NCBI RefSeq assembly: GCF_001704295.1
Contig: NZ_CP012334.1
Coordinates: 1,996,084-2,060,083 of the forward strand
Origin: Bordetella sp. H567
GTDB taxonomy: Bacteria; Pseudomonadota; Gammaproteobacteria; Burkholderiales; Burkholderiaceae_B
Length of the DNA: 64,000 bases
Direction: 5' to 3'
Within the stretch, counting starts at the first letter, position 1. Each line of letters starts with the position of its first letter. Under the pieces are notes generated by a model. The model was not told where the DNA came from. It saw only the letters and a program-made list of their open reading frames with translations, and searched no databases. Shown piece after piece: positions 1-10,041 of the stretch. Position numbers and translations under genes: made by a program.

Positions 1-381
1 CTGCTCGAATTGAGTTCCGTGATCCGCAGCCTGGCGCGGCGCATGCGGTTGTCGCGCAGTCCCGCCCCGCAACTGGCCGCCGATCGTGGCACCCAGAACT
101 GGAGCTTGCAGGATGGCGGTTGGATTTTGGTCTCGCCCGACGGCAGCAGCCTGCATCTCAGCGCGCAGGAACGCGTCTTCCTGAATGCCCTGATCGAGGC
201 CAGCGGCAATGTCGTCAGCCGCCAGGCGCTGTCCGAATTGTTCAGTCCGGCGAATCCCAGCGAATTCGAACTTCGGCGTATCGACGTGCTGGTCAGCCGC
301 CTGCGCGCGAAGGCACAATCCAGCGGCATGAAGTTGCCTGTGCTGTCGGTGCGTGGGCAGGGCTACGTTTTCGCCGCCTAG
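1..381 (+). CDS. Response regulator, C-terminal winged-helix DNA-binding domain (5' end outside window)
   Basis: The reading frame is open from base 1 and ends at a TAG at 379-381, so the gene begins upstream and only about 126 residues are seen. They form an OmpR/PhoB-type effector domain: a short beta segment (NWSLQDGGWILVSPDG), the helix region LSAQERVFLNALIEASGNVVSRQALSEL is split over this stretch, then the recognition helix and wing with RRIDVLVSRLRAKAQ and a terminal GQGYVF typical of the wing hairpin. The receiver domain is not in the window. The gene runs tail to tail with the histidine kinase on the other strand and their 3' ends overlap by four bases, which suggests, but does not prove, a cognate pair. 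Target genes cannot be read from the sequence. Confidence 0.85.
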   Translation: MLELSSVIRSLARRMRLSRSPAPQLAADRGTQNWSLQDGGWILVSPDGSSLHLSAQERVFLNALIEASGNVVSRQALSELFSPANPSEFELRRIDVLVSRLRAKAQSSGMKLPVLSVRGQGYVFAA

Positions 382-1712
382 CGGACTTTGCTCACGGGCA
401 GCGCGATCGTGAAACGCGCTCCCTCGCCCGGTTCGCTTTCGACCGTGAGCGTGCCACCCTGGCGTTCGCAGATCTTGCGTACCAGGAAGAGACCCAGTCC
501 CAATCCCTTGGTTTCGCGGTGCGCGGCCTGGCGGAAATGCGGGTCGAAGATCCGCGCCTGATCTTCCTTTGCGATACCCGGCCCGCGGTCGGCCACCGCG
601 ATCCATGCCGTGCGCTCGCCCGGCGCGGTCAATGTGCCGACCTGGATCACGATGGGCTGGTCGGCCGGTGAATATTTCACCGCGTTGTGGATCACGTTGC
701 GCAGCACCACGCCGGTAAGGGGGCCGTCGCACCAGGCCGGCGAGGGCTCAGGCGCTTCCAGCTGCAGCCGATGGGCCACGTCATGCTGGATGGAGGCCAC
801 CACGTCGGCGGCCAGGCGGGCCAGGTCCACCACTTCATGACGCGGCGCCAGTGCCTCGTCGTAGGTGCTTTCCTGGACCAGCAACTGGTCCATCAACTCG
901 TTGATCCGGGCGACGGCGCGTCCAATGCGTTGCAGGCGACTGTCGACTTGCTCGTCGCTGCCTTCCAGCACCATCTGCAGCGATTGGACCGCGGCGCTGA
1001 TGGTCGCCACCGGTGAGCGCATTTCGTGCGACAGCAGTGCGTTCATTTGACGCTGTCGTTCCAGTACCTCGTTCAGCATGGACAGCCGCGCTTCGATCTC
1101 CCGCTGGCCGGAAGCCAGCGCGGCGGGGGCCAACTGGGCCCTCGCGCGGGCGGCGGCGCGCCTGGACTGGCTCGGCGCGACATTTCCCAGCGCCAGGCGA
1201 CGCGCCGGCGTGGCGGCCTCCGTCAGCAAAACCAGGAACGCAATGCCGCCGGATATGGTCGCGACCACCGCGAGCAATGGCACGAGGCTGGCCGCGTCGA
1301 CACCCGCGTGCAGCGCCAGCCTGTCGCCCGCCACCGCGATGGCGCACGACACGATGGCCGCCAGCCATGCCGCCAGGCGAAAAAATGCCGCCCATGCCGC
1401 CGCGCGCCGGCGGCGCAGCGCGCCGCCCGCCATCCACAGCACCGCACTGGCGCCCAGGCCCAGGAGTCCCGCCGATACGCCCGCTTGCGCGGCAGCCGGC
1501 ACCCACGGCGCCAGCGCGCCCGTGAGGAGCGCGGCCCGCGCCGCCTGGGACATCAGCAGCAATAGCGCGGCAAGCCCGGGAAACCCGGTGCGGCGCCGGG
1601 CCGCGGCCAGCAGGAGGATGACCAGGATGGCGGCAGCCAGGCCAGCCACGCTGGCCCGGAAGGAGTGCAATAACGCGCTAGTGGCGATCGGATACCAGAG
1701 GTCGGGATTCAT
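378..1712 (-). CDS. Membrane sensor histidine kinase
   Basis: A 444-residue two-component kinase. The first half is hydrophobic, with about five or six membrane segments and no large periplasmic domain, so it may sense a membrane or intramembrane signal. The catalytic half has all the canonical boxes: H-box around ALLSHEMRSPVATIS (phospho-acceptor His), N-box VLRNVIHNAVKYSP, G1 box DRGPGIAKED, F-box ARIFDPHF and G2 box GLGLGLFLVRKI. It should autophosphorylate and pass phosphate to a response regulator, probably the one whose end overlaps its own stop region on the opposite strand. The ATG at 1710-1712 is the only start that includes the first membrane segment. The stimulus is unknown. Confidence 0.88.
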   Translation of the reverse strand: MNPDLWYPIATSALLHSFRASVAGLAAAILVILLLAAARRRTGFPGLAALLLLMSQAARAALLTGALAPWVPAAAQAGVSAGLLGLGASAVLWMAGGALRRRRAAAWAAFFRLAAWLAAIVSCAIAVAGDRLALHAGVDAASLVPLLAVVATISGGIAFLVLLTEAATPARRLALGNVAPSQSRRAAARARAQLAPAALASGQREIEARLSMLNEVLERQRQMNALLSHEMRSPVATISAAVQSLQMVLEGSDEQVDSRLQRIGRAVARINELMDQLLVQESTYDEALAPRHEVVDLARLAADVVASIQHDVAHRLQLEAPEPSPAWCDGPLTGVVLRNVIHNAVKYSPADQPIVIQVGTLTAPGERTAWIAVADRGPGIAKEDQARIFDPHFRQAAHRETKGLGLGLFLVRKICERQGGTLTVESEPGEGARFTIALPVSKVR

Positions 1713-1868
1713 GCAGACAACAATTAAGCCGATGCGCCACGCGGGCGGCGTGGCGAGGGTACGTGGAGGTGCCCCGGCGATACGTTGCGCGGAAGTATAG
1801 CGGCATGGCTGCGCCAGTGCGCCGCGGCAGGGGCGATGGCGACGCAGGCATGCGCCGCCGCGCAGATG

Positions 1869-3806
1869 TCAGGCCTGCAGCGCTTCGGCGGAATAGCCCA
1901 CGGCGGCGATGCCCACGCGTTCCAGGAACGCACCGGTTTGCGCGTCCGTGGGCCCATCCGCGTAGACCTCGACACCCAATCCCTTGGCGGTTTCCCGCAC
2001 CGAGGCGGCCAGGTGGCGGCTGCCCGGGCTGCGTCCCATGGCGTCGACGAAGGCCTCGCCCAGCTTGACGTAGGCAATGGGCAGTTCGTGCAGGCGCGTC
2101 ATGGCGCTGAAGTCGTCGGCCAGCCGGCGTACGCCGATCCCTGCGCCCGCGTCGCAGACCACTTCGCATAGGGAACGCACGTTGACGAAGTTCTCCACCA
2201 GCCCGCGGGCGTCGACCTCGAATACCATCCGGCCGGCCTGCGCGGGCCGGTCGCGCAGCATCTGGCCCAGCCGCGGCAGGAAATTGGAATGGCCCAGCGA
2301 CGGCAGGGCGACGGTGACGGCCAGCTTGCCCCCATGCGAGACCAGCCAGTCCAGGGCCAGCCGGACGGCCTGGATATCGCATTCGGACGACATGCCCAGG
2401 CGGACCGCGGCTGGCATGAAAACCGGCGCCGGGATGGGCGCCTGTGCCTCCGCATCGTGCAGCATCAGCATCGCTTCCGCGCGCAGCACCTCGCCGCTCG
2501 GGCTCTGCAATGCACGGGCGGACAGGGAAAAACGGTGCTGTTCCAGCGCCATTACCAGGGTATCTCGCCACTGCAGCTCCCCGGCCGCCTCCGAGGTGCC
2601 GGGCGCTTCCGCGCGCACCGGGGCATCCGTATCGGCGCTTTCCGCGCGCATCAGGGCGTGATCGAGCAGGGCGAGGAGTTCGCTGGCGTGGTCGCCGCGC
2701 GAGTACGGCCCCAGCGCCAGCGCCCAGCGGCACCACCGGTCTTCCCCGAGCGATACGCGCAGTGCCCGCAGCTCGTGGCGCAGCTGTTCGGCCAGCGCAT
2801 CGGCCTGCGCGGCAGGCACGCCATGCAGCAGCAGGGCGAAATCCGAGCCGTTGAGCCGCGCCAGCAGAAACGCGGGGATATGGCGCCGGCCCAGCTTCTG
2901 GTCCAGCCGCAGGGCCACGGAACGCAGCCATTGGTCCGTGAATTCACGCGGCATATGGCGGTTGATGGTCGCCAGATCGCGTTGGCGGAACATCAGGACG
3001 TGGCCGGACTCCCCTTCCGATTCCTGCGTCCCGCTGTTCAGCGCGCGCCGCAGCTCGTTGAAGAAGTATTTGCGATTGGGCAACCGCGTCACGGCATCCA
3101 GGTTCAGTTCCAGCTGCAGCGATTCGATCCGGGCATTTGCCTCCTCGGCCGTCATGCGCAGGCGTTCACGCGCTTCGGCCAGGGCATGCGCGACGTCGGC
3201 GATCTCGGGCCACGGCGGCAGCGCGGCGGGGGGATCCGCGTCGTTCTGCGCCAGCGCGCGCACTTGGGCGCTGATGCCTTGCAATAGCCGCTTTTGCAGC
3301 CAGCGCACCAGGCCGCCCGTGTAGATCAGCCAACAGATCCCCGCGCCGGCCACCAGCAGCGCCAGCCCGACGGAGTGCCGCCAAAGCGCCTGCACGGCCG
3401 CCGTGTCGTCGGCGACGGCCGTGACCGTGCCTTGCATGCCGTGCGCCGCCTGGAACGGCCGCACGGCCGCGGGCGGCGTCAAAGCGATCAGCGAAACGAA
3501 CCAGGCAGGCGCGGCGTCGCTCCCGCCTCCCTTGTGGAAGTCGAAGGCCAGGCTGCCCTGGACATCGATTCGGCGAAACGCGCCGCTGGCGAAGACGTCC
3601 TGGGCCACGGCGCGCCAGGCGGCCGCATCGGGGGCGGGATCGCGCGCGTAGACCGCGGCCAGGGTGGCCGCGGCGGTTTCTCCGCGTGTTCGCAGTTCCT
3701 CGTTCAGGTAGCGGCGGGCCGTATCGATGTTCAGCATCTGCGAGCCGATCAGAAGCAGGATCGTGACCACGGCGACGCTGACGAGCAGTTGGCGCAATAG
3801 GGACAT
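1869..3806 (-). CDS. LapD-like membrane c-di-GMP receptor (degenerate GGDEF and EAL)
   Basis: About 645 residues, the same size as Pseudomonas LapD. The start MSLLRQLL matches the N-terminus usual for this family; an in-frame ATG at 3830 would add eight residues. Order of domains: membrane helix (about 5-25), periplasmic LapD/MoxY-type domain with its second helix near 150-170, HAMP linker, GGDEF-like domain and EAL-like domain. Both enzymatic motifs are broken: the GGDEF position reads NGSDF and the EAL position reads AEAML, so it most likely binds c-di-GMP rather than making or degrading it. In Pseudomonas LapD sequesters the periplasmic protease LapG and so keeps adhesins on the cell surface; no lapG is present here. 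A catalytically intact diguanylate cyclase lies just upstream on the same strand. Confidence 0.8.
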   Translation of the reverse strand: MSLLRQLLVSVAVVTILLLIGSQMLNIDTARRYLNEELRTRGETAAATLAAVYARDPAPDAAAWRAVAQDVFASGAFRRIDVQGSLAFDFHKGGGSDAAPAWFVSLIALTPPAAVRPFQAAHGMQGTVTAVADDTAAVQALWRHSVGLALLVAGAGICWLIYTGGLVRWLQKRLLQGISAQVRALAQNDADPPAALPPWPEIADVAHALAEARERLRMTAEEANARIESLQLELNLDAVTRLPNRKYFFNELRRALNSGTQESEGESGHVLMFRQRDLATINRHMPREFTDQWLRSVALRLDQKLGRRHIPAFLLARLNGSDFALLLHGVPAAQADALAEQLRHELRALRVSLGEDRWCRWALALGPYSRGDHASELLALLDHALMRAESADTDAPVRAEAPGTSEAAGELQWRDTLVMALEQHRFSLSARALQSPSGEVLRAEAMLMLHDAEAQAPIPAPVFMPAAVRLGMSSECDIQAVRLALDWLVSHGGKLAVTVALPSLGHSNFLPRLGQMLRDRPAQAGRMVFEVDARGLVENFVNVRSLCEVVCDAGAGIGVRRLADDFSAMTRLHELPIAYVKLGEAFVDAMGRSPGSRHLAASVRETAKGLGVEVYADGPTDAQTGAFLERVGIAAVGYSAEALQA

Positions 3807-3985
3807 AGGCAGGTAGGCTGCGTGTTCCATTGTGGGCGGGCCGGCCCGTACCGGCCGCCGTACCGCGTTGCTGTGAAAAGGCGCGCATAGTTTATGGCGT
3901 TTTGGCCACTTGCTGGCCATGCATCGCGCCTGGAGGGGACGGTCCGGGTCCCGGCGCGGGCCGTCATGCAGGAATAAGGGTGGCC

Positions 3986-5335
3986 TTATTGCGCGATTTC
4001 TTCGCGTTCGCGCCCGTAGACTTCGACGCGGTTGCGGCTGCCGCTCTTGGCCCGGTACAGCGCCATGTCGGCGCGCATCAGCAGTGTATCGAGCGATACG
4101 CCCGGCTCGTGCATCGCCAGGCCCAGCGAAATCGTCATGCTCAGAGGACCGCCTTCCAGCAGGCCGATCTTCATGCCGGCGACGGCCTGGCGCAGCCGTT
4201 CGGCCGCCACCAGGGCCGCCGGCAAGTCGGTGTGGGGCATCAGAACGGCGAATTCCTCGCCGCCGAAGCGGCCGATGATGTCGCTGTCGCGCAGGGTGTT
4301 GGTGATGGTGTCCGTCACGCGGCGGATTGCCTGGTCGCCGACGTGATGCCCATAGCGGTCGTTGATGGACTTGAAATGGTCGATGTCGATCAGCAGGGCG
4401 GCCAGCGGGTGCGGATAGCGCCGGCATTGCAGGATCTGCGCCTCCGCGGTTTCCATGAAGGCGCGCCGGTTCTTCAGGCCCGTCAGCGGGTCCGTGTTGG
4501 CCAGCCAGACCAATTGGCGCGTGCGGTGGGCCACGGCCGACTCCAGGCGGGCGTTCGCCTGTGCCATGCGCTGGTTGAAATGGCGCGCATGGCGATTCAG
4601 CACCAGCAGCCATATCGCCAGGATCCCGCTGCAGGCCAGCAAGCCGACGAAGGCCCACTGCAGCCGTCGGAAGCCTTCGGCGACGGCCGTATTGTGCTGG
4701 GCGGTGTCGCCGCGTTGGGCCTGGTGGACGGCCCCGCCCAGCCGGTCCGCCAGCAGGCGGGCCTCGTCCGCGTGATCGGCCAGGTCCCGCGCGGCCGCCC
4801 GTATGCGCGCGGCGTCGGCGGTGTCCGCGGCCTCGCGCCACGTCCGCAGGCGATCATCCAGCATCTGCACGTCGACGCGCGCCGCCGGCAGGGAACGCAC
4901 CAGGGCCACGCCCGGCGCGCTTTCCGCCGTTCCCGGATTGACGAAGGTAGAAAGGGCCTGCAGGTCCCGGACGAATTGCTTGTGGTCACCACCGGCCGCG
5001 GTTTTCTGCGCGTCGGCGATGAGGCGGTTCATTTGCGAGACCAGGCGATAGCTGTACAGCCCGATGTCGGCCCCCGCGGGCTGGGATACCACCCGCGACT
5101 GGGTGAACAGCGTCGCGCCTGTCACCAGTGCCAGCAGCGCCATGGCCACCAGCAGCGTGATCAGCGCGGCCGCGAGCCCGCGCCGCCGGGGGGCCGGGGG
5201 CGCGGCGTGCCAGGTCTCGTCCTGCGGAAGGTCGGACGCTTTGGCGGTCGCGGGGTGGGGGGGCGTCATGTCGGGATGATGCGGGGCGGTCAGCCCAGCG
5301 CGGGGCGCGGGCCAACAGGGTGCACCGTCCGGCAT
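3986..5335 (-). CDS. Membrane diguanylate cyclase (GGDEF)
   Basis: A c-di-GMP synthase of 449 residues. It has two membrane helices (about residues 55-75 and 220-240) enclosing a mostly helical periplasmic region, then a coiled linker and a C-terminal GGDEF domain. The active-site loop reads RFGGEEF and an intact inhibitory I-site RDSD sits five residues before it, so activity and product feedback are both expected. The ATG at 5335 gives the longest protein; an ATG at 5269 (MTPPHPA) would remove 22 residues and neither has a strong ribosome site. It lies 180 bases upstream of the LapD-like receptor on the same strand and may supply its ligand. Confidence 0.85.
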   Translation of the reverse strand: MPDGAPCWPAPRAGLTAPHHPDMTPPHPATAKASDLPQDETWHAAPPAPRRRGLAAALITLLVAMALLALVTGATLFTQSRVVSQPAGADIGLYSYRLVSQMNRLIADAQKTAAGGDHKQFVRDLQALSTFVNPGTAESAPGVALVRSLPAARVDVQMLDDRLRTWREAADTADAARIRAAARDLADHADEARLLADRLGGAVHQAQRGDTAQHNTAVAEGFRRLQWAFVGLLACSGILAIWLLVLNRHARHFNQRMAQANARLESAVAHRTRQLVWLANTDPLTGLKNRRAFMETAEAQILQCRRYPHPLAALLIDIDHFKSINDRYGHHVGDQAIRRVTDTITNTLRDSDIIGRFGGEEFAVLMPHTDLPAALVAAERLRQAVAGMKIGLLEGGPLSMTISLGLAMHEPGVSLDTLLMRADMALYRAKSGSRNRVEVYGREREEIAQ

Positions 5336-5777
5336 GGGCCTGCGGTCATGGCTGCGCCGGCTACTATGTCAGGCTGCGCGGGCAAACGATCGTACATGCG
5401 GTCTCTCTCCTGCCTGGATGGTCAGCGCAGCGTAACGAAACGGCTCGACACCGGCTATGGATGACGCCGGTATGGGGGCTACGCATGCGAAAAGACATGG
5501 ATGCGGGACGTTAGAGGGCGCAACGAAGGCCACCTGATACAAAAAGCATCCGGGATTTTCAGCGGGTTAACATTTTGGATCCGCCGTGCCGATGCATCAA
5601 CAACGAAGAATCGCGTTGCATTGCCGAATATCCAGATTTTATTGCCGTCCGTCTCTTTGTATGCAGCGTCTATCGCTGTTTAACCGCTGGGCGGTGAAAG
5701 GCTGCGCCATGCGCCACCGGTGTCATAATCCGCTTCGGCTCCTTCGCTCCCATTCCACGCGCCCTGTGTAGAACATC
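5336..5777. other. Gene-free divergent intergenic region
   Basis: About 440 bases between the diguanylate cyclase (leftward) and aroC (rightward). The part from about 5530 to 5700 is clearly more AT-rich than its surroundings and must hold the promoters of both genes, but I could not pick a convincing -35/-10 pair. Small open frames here have no ribosome site and no recognisable product. Confidence 0.5.
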
Positions 5778-6836
5778 ATGTCCGGCAACACCTTAGGCAA
5801 GCTTTTCACTGTCACCAATTTCGGCGAGTCGCATGGCCCTGCCATCGGCTGCGTGGTCGACGGCTGCCCGCCGGGCTTGCCGCTGGCGGCGCAGGACATA
5901 CAGGCCGAGCTGGACCGCCGCCGCCCCGGTACCTCGCGCCATGTTACCCAGCGCCAGGAAGCCGACCAGGTAGAGATCCTGTCCGGCGTCTTCGAAGGGG
6001 CGACCACCGGCACGCCCATCGGCCTGCTCATCCGCAACACCGATGCGCGCAGCAAGGACTACGCCAATCTGGTCGATACCTTCCGGCCGGGGCACGCGGA
6101 CTATACCTACTTCCAGAAATACGGCGTGCGCGATCCCCGCGGCGGTGGGCGGTCCTCCGCCCGCCTGACGGCACCCACGGTGGCGGCCGGGGCCATCGCC
6201 AAGAAATGGTTGGCCCAGACCCACGGCGTGCGCGTACGTGGATACATGAGCCAGCTAGGACCGATCCCTATCCCCTTCGACAACTGGGACGCGGTGCCGC
6301 AGAACGCCTTTTTTGCCCCCAACGCCGGCATCGTGCCTCAGCTGGAAGCCTTCATGGACGAACTGCGCCGCGACGGCGACTCCGTCGGCGCGCGCATCGA
6401 AGTCGTGGCCGAGAACACGCCGGCGGGCTGGGGCGAACCGCTGTACGACCGTCTGGACGCCGACATTGCCCACGCGATGATGGGCCTGAACGCGGTGAAG
6501 GGCGTTTCCATAGGCGCGGGTTTCGACAGCGTGGCCCAGCGCGGGTCGGTGCACGGCGATGAAATCACGCCGGACGGATTCCTCAGCAACCATGCCGGCG
6601 GCGTGCTGGGGGGCATTTCGACGGGCCAGGACATCACCGTCTCGCTGGCGATCAAGCCGACGTCCAGCATCCGCATCGAACGCCGTTCCGTCGACCGTGC
6701 CGGCCGGCCGACCATGGTGCAGACCCTGGGCCGCCACGATCCCTGCGTCGGCATCAGGGCGACGCCCATCGCCGAGGCGCTGCTGGCGCTGGTGCTGATG
6801 GATCATGCGCTGCGCCATCGGGGGCAATGCGGTTGA
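5778..6836 (+). CDS. aroC: Chorismate synthase
   Basis: Converts 5-enolpyruvylshikimate-3-phosphate to chorismate, the last common step of aromatic amino acid synthesis; needs reduced FMN. At 352 residues it has the usual length. Family signatures are clear: [17 protein letters not shown] near the N-terminus, the basic stretch [18 protein letters not shown], and [20 protein letters not shown] for substrate and flavin binding, then GGRSSAR. The ATG at 5778 starts the conserved [13 protein letters not shown]. It is followed after 42 bases by the M48 lipoprotein gene on the same strand. Confidence 0.97.
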   Translation: MSGNTLGKLFTVTNFGESHGPAIGCVVDGCPPGLPLAAQDIQAELDRRRPGTSRHVTQRQEADQVEILSGVFEGATTGTPIGLLIRNTDARSKDYANLVDTFRPGHADYTYFQKYGVRDPRGGGRSSARLTAPTVAAGAIAKKWLAQTHGVRVRGYMSQLGPIPIPFDNWDAVPQNAFFAPNAGIVPQLEAFMDELRRDGDSVGARIEVVAENTPAGWGEPLYDRLDADIAHAMMGLNAVKGVSIGAGFDSVAQRGSVHGDEITPDGFLSNHAGGVLGGISTGQDITVSLAIKPTSSIRIERRSVDRAGRPTMVQTLGRHDPCVGIRATPIAEALLALVLMDHALRHRGQCG

Positions 6837-6878
6837 CCGGCGGCGGCAGCGCCGCGTTGTCATTCATGGAGACCAGAC

Positions 6879-7730
6879 ATGATTGATCACAAAAATCATG
6901 GGCGGCGCCGACGGGTTTCGCTGCTGGGCGCCGGTGTGCTGTCGCTGGCCATGCTGGCGAGCTGCGCCAACGTGCAAACCACGCAGGGTGGCACGGTAGG
7001 GGTGGACCGCGCGCAATACATGACCAGCCTGGTGTCGTCCCAAGACCTGCAACAGGAAGCCGACCAGCAATACGCCACCATCCTCGCCCAGGCCAAGGCG
7101 AAGAACCTGCTGGACGTGGATCCGCAGCAGGTCGCGCGGGTGCGCACCATTGCCCAGCGCCTGATCGCCCAGGTGGGGGTATTCCGTCCCGATGCCACGT
7201 CCTGGGCATGGGAAGTCCACGTCCTGTCCACCCAGGAAATCAATGCCTGGTGCATGCCCGGCGGCAAGATGGCCGTCTACACGGGTCTGCTGACGCAGAT
7301 CAAACCCACCGACGACGAATTGGCGGCCGTCATGGGCCACGAGATTTCGCATGCGCTGCGCGAGCATGCGCGGGAACGGGTTTCCCAGCAGATGGCCACC
7401 AGCGTGGGCCTGTCGGTGCTGTCCGTCGTGACGGGCTCGCCCGCCGTGTCGGACCTGGGCGGCAAGCTTTCCGATGTCATGTTCACCTTGCCGAACAGCC
7501 GCACCCACGAGGCGGAGGCCGATCGCATGGGCGTGGAGCTCGCGGCGCGGGCCGGCTACGACCCCTCGGCCGCCATCTCGCTGTGGCGCAAGATGGCGCA
7601 GGCCTCCGAGGGCAAGGAGCAGCCGGAAATCCTGTCCACGCATCCGTCGGCCGAATCGCGCATCGCCGATTTGCAGGCCGCATCGCAGCAGGTCATGCCG
7701 CTGTACCAGAAGGCCAAGAACGCGAAATAG
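6879..7730 (+). CDS. M48-family metalloprotease, predicted outer-membrane-linked lipoprotein
   Basis: A 283-residue zinc peptidase of the LoiP/BepA type. The N-terminus has a basic stretch, a hydrophobic segment and a lipobox LASC with the lipidated Cys at residue 29. The HExxH zinc motif is HEISH at about 154-158, and the third ligand is supplied by the later THEAEADRMG stretch. Relatives in E. coli degrade or refold misassembled outer-membrane proteins, so a periplasmic quality-control role is likely. It starts 42 bases after aroC, behind GGAGA, and may be transcribed with it. The leu genes downstream have their own promoter. Confidence 0.88.
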   Translation: MIDHKNHGRRRRVSLLGAGVLSLAMLASCANVQTTQGGTVGVDRAQYMTSLVSSQDLQQEADQQYATILAQAKAKNLLDVDPQQVARVRTIAQRLIAQVGVFRPDATSWAWEVHVLSTQEINAWCMPGGKMAVYTGLLTQIKPTDDELAAVMGHEISHALREHARERVSQQMATSVGLSVLSVVTGSPAVSDLGGKLSDVMFTLPNSRTHEAEADRMGVELAARAGYDPSAAISLWRKMAQASEGKEQPEILSTHPSAESRIADLQAASQQVMPLYQKAKNAK

Positions 7731-7750
7731 CGGCTCGCGGGACGCCAGCA

Positions 7751-7811
7751 TGGTACTGCTTGTACCAGTATGTCTGGTGCCGTTGTACTAGGTTCAGCGG
7801 CGGCGCATAAT
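7751..7811 (+). promoter_or_regulatory. Probable leuCDB promoter with overlapping operator-like palindrome
   Basis: A sigma-70 pair TTGTAC (7783-7788) and CATAAT (7806-7811) with 17-base spacing lies 65 bases before leuC. Just upstream is the perfect inverted repeat TGGTAC-TGCTT-GTACCA (7751-7767), a possible site for a regulator; further GTAC-containing half sites occur up to the -35. Read by eye. Confidence 0.5.
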
Positions 7812-7876
7812 TCCTGTTCCCGGTCGGATGTTCCCGCCGGCCCCTATCTTGCGGTTTCCCTGTTCGGTGAGTTTTC

Positions 7877-9280
7877 ATGGCCCAAACCCTTTACGACAAG
7901 CTCTGGGACGCGCACGTCGTCCACCAAGAATCCGACGGCACCTGTTTGCTCTATATCGACCGGCACCTGGTCCATGAAGTCACCAGCCCGCAGGCCTTCG
8001 AAGGCCTGGCGCTCGCCGGCCGCAAGCCCTGGCGTCTGGACGCCAACCTGGCGGTCGCCGACCACAACGTGCCCACCATCAACCGCGAGCAGGGCATCAG
8101 CGATCCGGTGTCGCGCCTGCAGGTGGATACGCTGGACGACAACTGTGCCAAGTATGGGATCACCGAGTTCCGGATGAACGACCTGCGCCAGGGTATCGTT
8201 CACGTCATCGGACCGGAGCAGGGCGCGACGCTGCCCGGCATGACGGTGGTTTGCGGCGATTCGCACACCAGCACCCATGGCGCCGTCGGCACGCTGGCCT
8301 TCGGCATCGGCACGTCCGAAGTCGAACACGTGCTGGCCACGCAGACGCTGCTGATGAAGAAAAGCAAAAGCATGCTGATCAAGGTGGAAGGCGAGTTGCC
8401 GTTCGGCTGTACCGCCAAGGACCTGGTGCTGCATATCATCGGCGTCATCGGCACCGCGGGGGGCACCGGCCACGCCATCGAATTCGGTGGTTCGACGATC
8501 CGTTCGCTGTCGGTGGAAGGCCGCATGACGGTGTGCAATATGGCCATCGAAGCCGGTGCGCGGTCTGGCATGGTCGCCGTCGACGACAAGACCATCGAAT
8601 ACTTCCGTGGCCGTCCTTTCGCGCCGGTCGGCCCGCTGTGGGACCAGGCCGTGCAGTATTGGCGTACCTTGCATTCCGATCCGGGCGCCACGTTTGACCG
8701 CGTCGTTGAAATCGACGCGCGCCAGATCAAGCCGCAAGTCACGTGGGGCACCTCGCCCGAAATGGTGCTGTCCGTGGACAGCCGCGTGCCCGATCCCGAT
8801 CGCGAAAAAGACGACGTGCGACGCAGCGGCATGGAGCGCGCGCTGGACTACATGGGCCTCAAGCCCAATACCCCCATCACGGATATCCGCGTGGACCGCG
8901 TCTTCATCGGCTCCTGCACGAATTCGCGCATCGAGGACCTGCGTGCCGCCGCCGCGGTGGCGCGCGGCAAGCGTGTCGCCTCCAACGTGAAGCAGGCCAT
9001 GGTGGTGCCGGGCTCCGGCCTGGTCAAGCAGCAGGCCGAACGCGAAGGACTGGACAGGATCTTCCGCGAAGCGGGATTCGAGTGGCGCGAGCCGGGCTGT
9101 TCGATGTGCCTGGCCATGAACGCCGACCGGCTGGAGCCCGGCGAACGCTGCGCGTCCACGTCCAATCGCAATTTCGAAGGCAGGCAGGGGCAGGGTGGGC
9201 GTACCCATCTGGTCAGCCCCGCCATGGCGGCCGCCGCGGCCATCGCCGGCCATTTCGTTGACGTCAGGAATTTCCGCTAA
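7877..9280 (+). CDS. leuC: 3-isopropylmalate dehydratase large subunit
   Basis: With LeuD it isomerises 2-isopropylmalate to 3-isopropylmalate in leucine synthesis. The 467-residue length is typical of the proteobacterial two-subunit enzyme. Aconitase-family signatures include [21 protein letters not shown] in the first half, and the 4Fe-4S cluster cysteines in [11 protein letters not shown] and [11 protein letters not shown]. Only five bases separate it from leuD, so the two are translated from one message, with leuB next. Confidence 0.97.
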   Translation: MAQTLYDKLWDAHVVHQESDGTCLLYIDRHLVHEVTSPQAFEGLALAGRKPWRLDANLAVADHNVPTINREQGISDPVSRLQVDTLDDNCAKYGITEFRMNDLRQGIVHVIGPEQGATLPGMTVVCGDSHTSTHGAVGTLAFGIGTSEVEHVLATQTLLMKKSKSMLIKVEGELPFGCTAKDLVLHIIGVIGTAGGTGHAIEFGGSTIRSLSVEGRMTVCNMAIEAGARSGMVAVDDKTIEYFRGRPFAPVGPLWDQAVQYWRTLHSDPGATFDRVVEIDARQIKPQVTWGTSPEMVLSVDSRVPDPDREKDDVRRSGMERALDYMGLKPNTPITDIRVDRVFIGSCTNSRIEDLRAAAAVARGKRVASNVKQAMVVPGSGLVKQQAEREGLDRIFREAGFEWREPGCSMCLAMNADRLEPGERCASTSNRNFEGRQGQGGRTHLVSPAMAAAAAIAGHFVDVRNFR

Positions 9281-9285
9281 AGATC

Positions 9286-9936
9286 ATGCAAGCATTCACC
9301 CATCACGAGGGCCTGGTGGCCCCGCTCGACCGCGAAAACGTCGACACCGACCTGATCATTCCGAAACAGTTCCTGAAGTCCATCAAGCGTTCCGGTTTCG
9401 GTCCCAACCTCTTCGACGAGATCCGCTATCTGGATCACGGCGAACCCGGCATGGACAACAGCAAGCGGCCGCTGAATCCCGATTTCGTGCTGAACCAGCC
9501 GCGCTACCAGGGCGCCTCGATACTGCTGGGGCGCAAGAACTTCGGCTGCGGCTCCAGCCGCGAGCATGCGCCATGGGCGCTGCAGCAGTATGGTTTCCGC
9601 GCCATCATCGCGCCGTCGTACGCCGATATCTTCTTCAACAACAGCTTCAAGAACGGGCTGCTGCCTATCGTTCTGTCGGAACTCGACGTCGCGCGCCTGT
9701 TCGACGAAGTCAAGGCGTTTCCGGGCTACAAGCTGCGCATCGATCTGGAACAGCAGGTTGTCATGACGCCGGAAGGGCGGGGCATTCCCTTCGATGTCGA
9801 ACCGTTCCGCAAGTACTGCCTGGTCAACGGCTTTGACGATATCGCCCTGACGCTGCGGCAGTCGGACAAGATTCGTGCGTTCGAAGCCGAGCGCCTGGCA
9901 CGCCATCCGTGGCTGCAAAGCCGTCCGTTGGCATAA
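9286..9936 (+). CDS. leuD: 3-isopropylmalate dehydratase small subunit
   Basis: The swivelling-domain partner of LeuC, 216 residues. It shows the family core [17 protein letters not shown] at the N-terminus and [18 protein letters not shown], which contributes substrate-binding residues. Its start follows the leuC stop by five bases, indicating translational coupling. A 105-base spacer with hairpin potential separates it from leuB. Confidence 0.97.
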   Translation: MQAFTHHEGLVAPLDRENVDTDLIIPKQFLKSIKRSGFGPNLFDEIRYLDHGEPGMDNSKRPLNPDFVLNQPRYQGASILLGRKNFGCGSSREHAPWALQQYGFRAIIAPSYADIFFNNSFKNGLLPIVLSELDVARLFDEVKAFPGYKLRIDLEQQVVMTPEGRGIPFDVEPFRKYCLVNGFDDIALTLRQSDKIRAFEAERLARHPWLQSRPLA

Positions 9937-10041
9937 TCCGCGGCGCTGATTTTTTGCCACAGTGCCGCCTCGAGAGAAATCACCTCGTGTGCGGCAGCAA
10001 GCCGGTTCGCCGGCGCGGCATGGTTTTTTTGGAATGCATAA

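Noticed and set aside
1869-4841. Single 990-codon leftward frame over the LapD-like gene and the cyclase
   Set aside because: The part above 3830 is an out-of-frame shadow of the cyclase gene; the real protein begins at MSLLRQLL.
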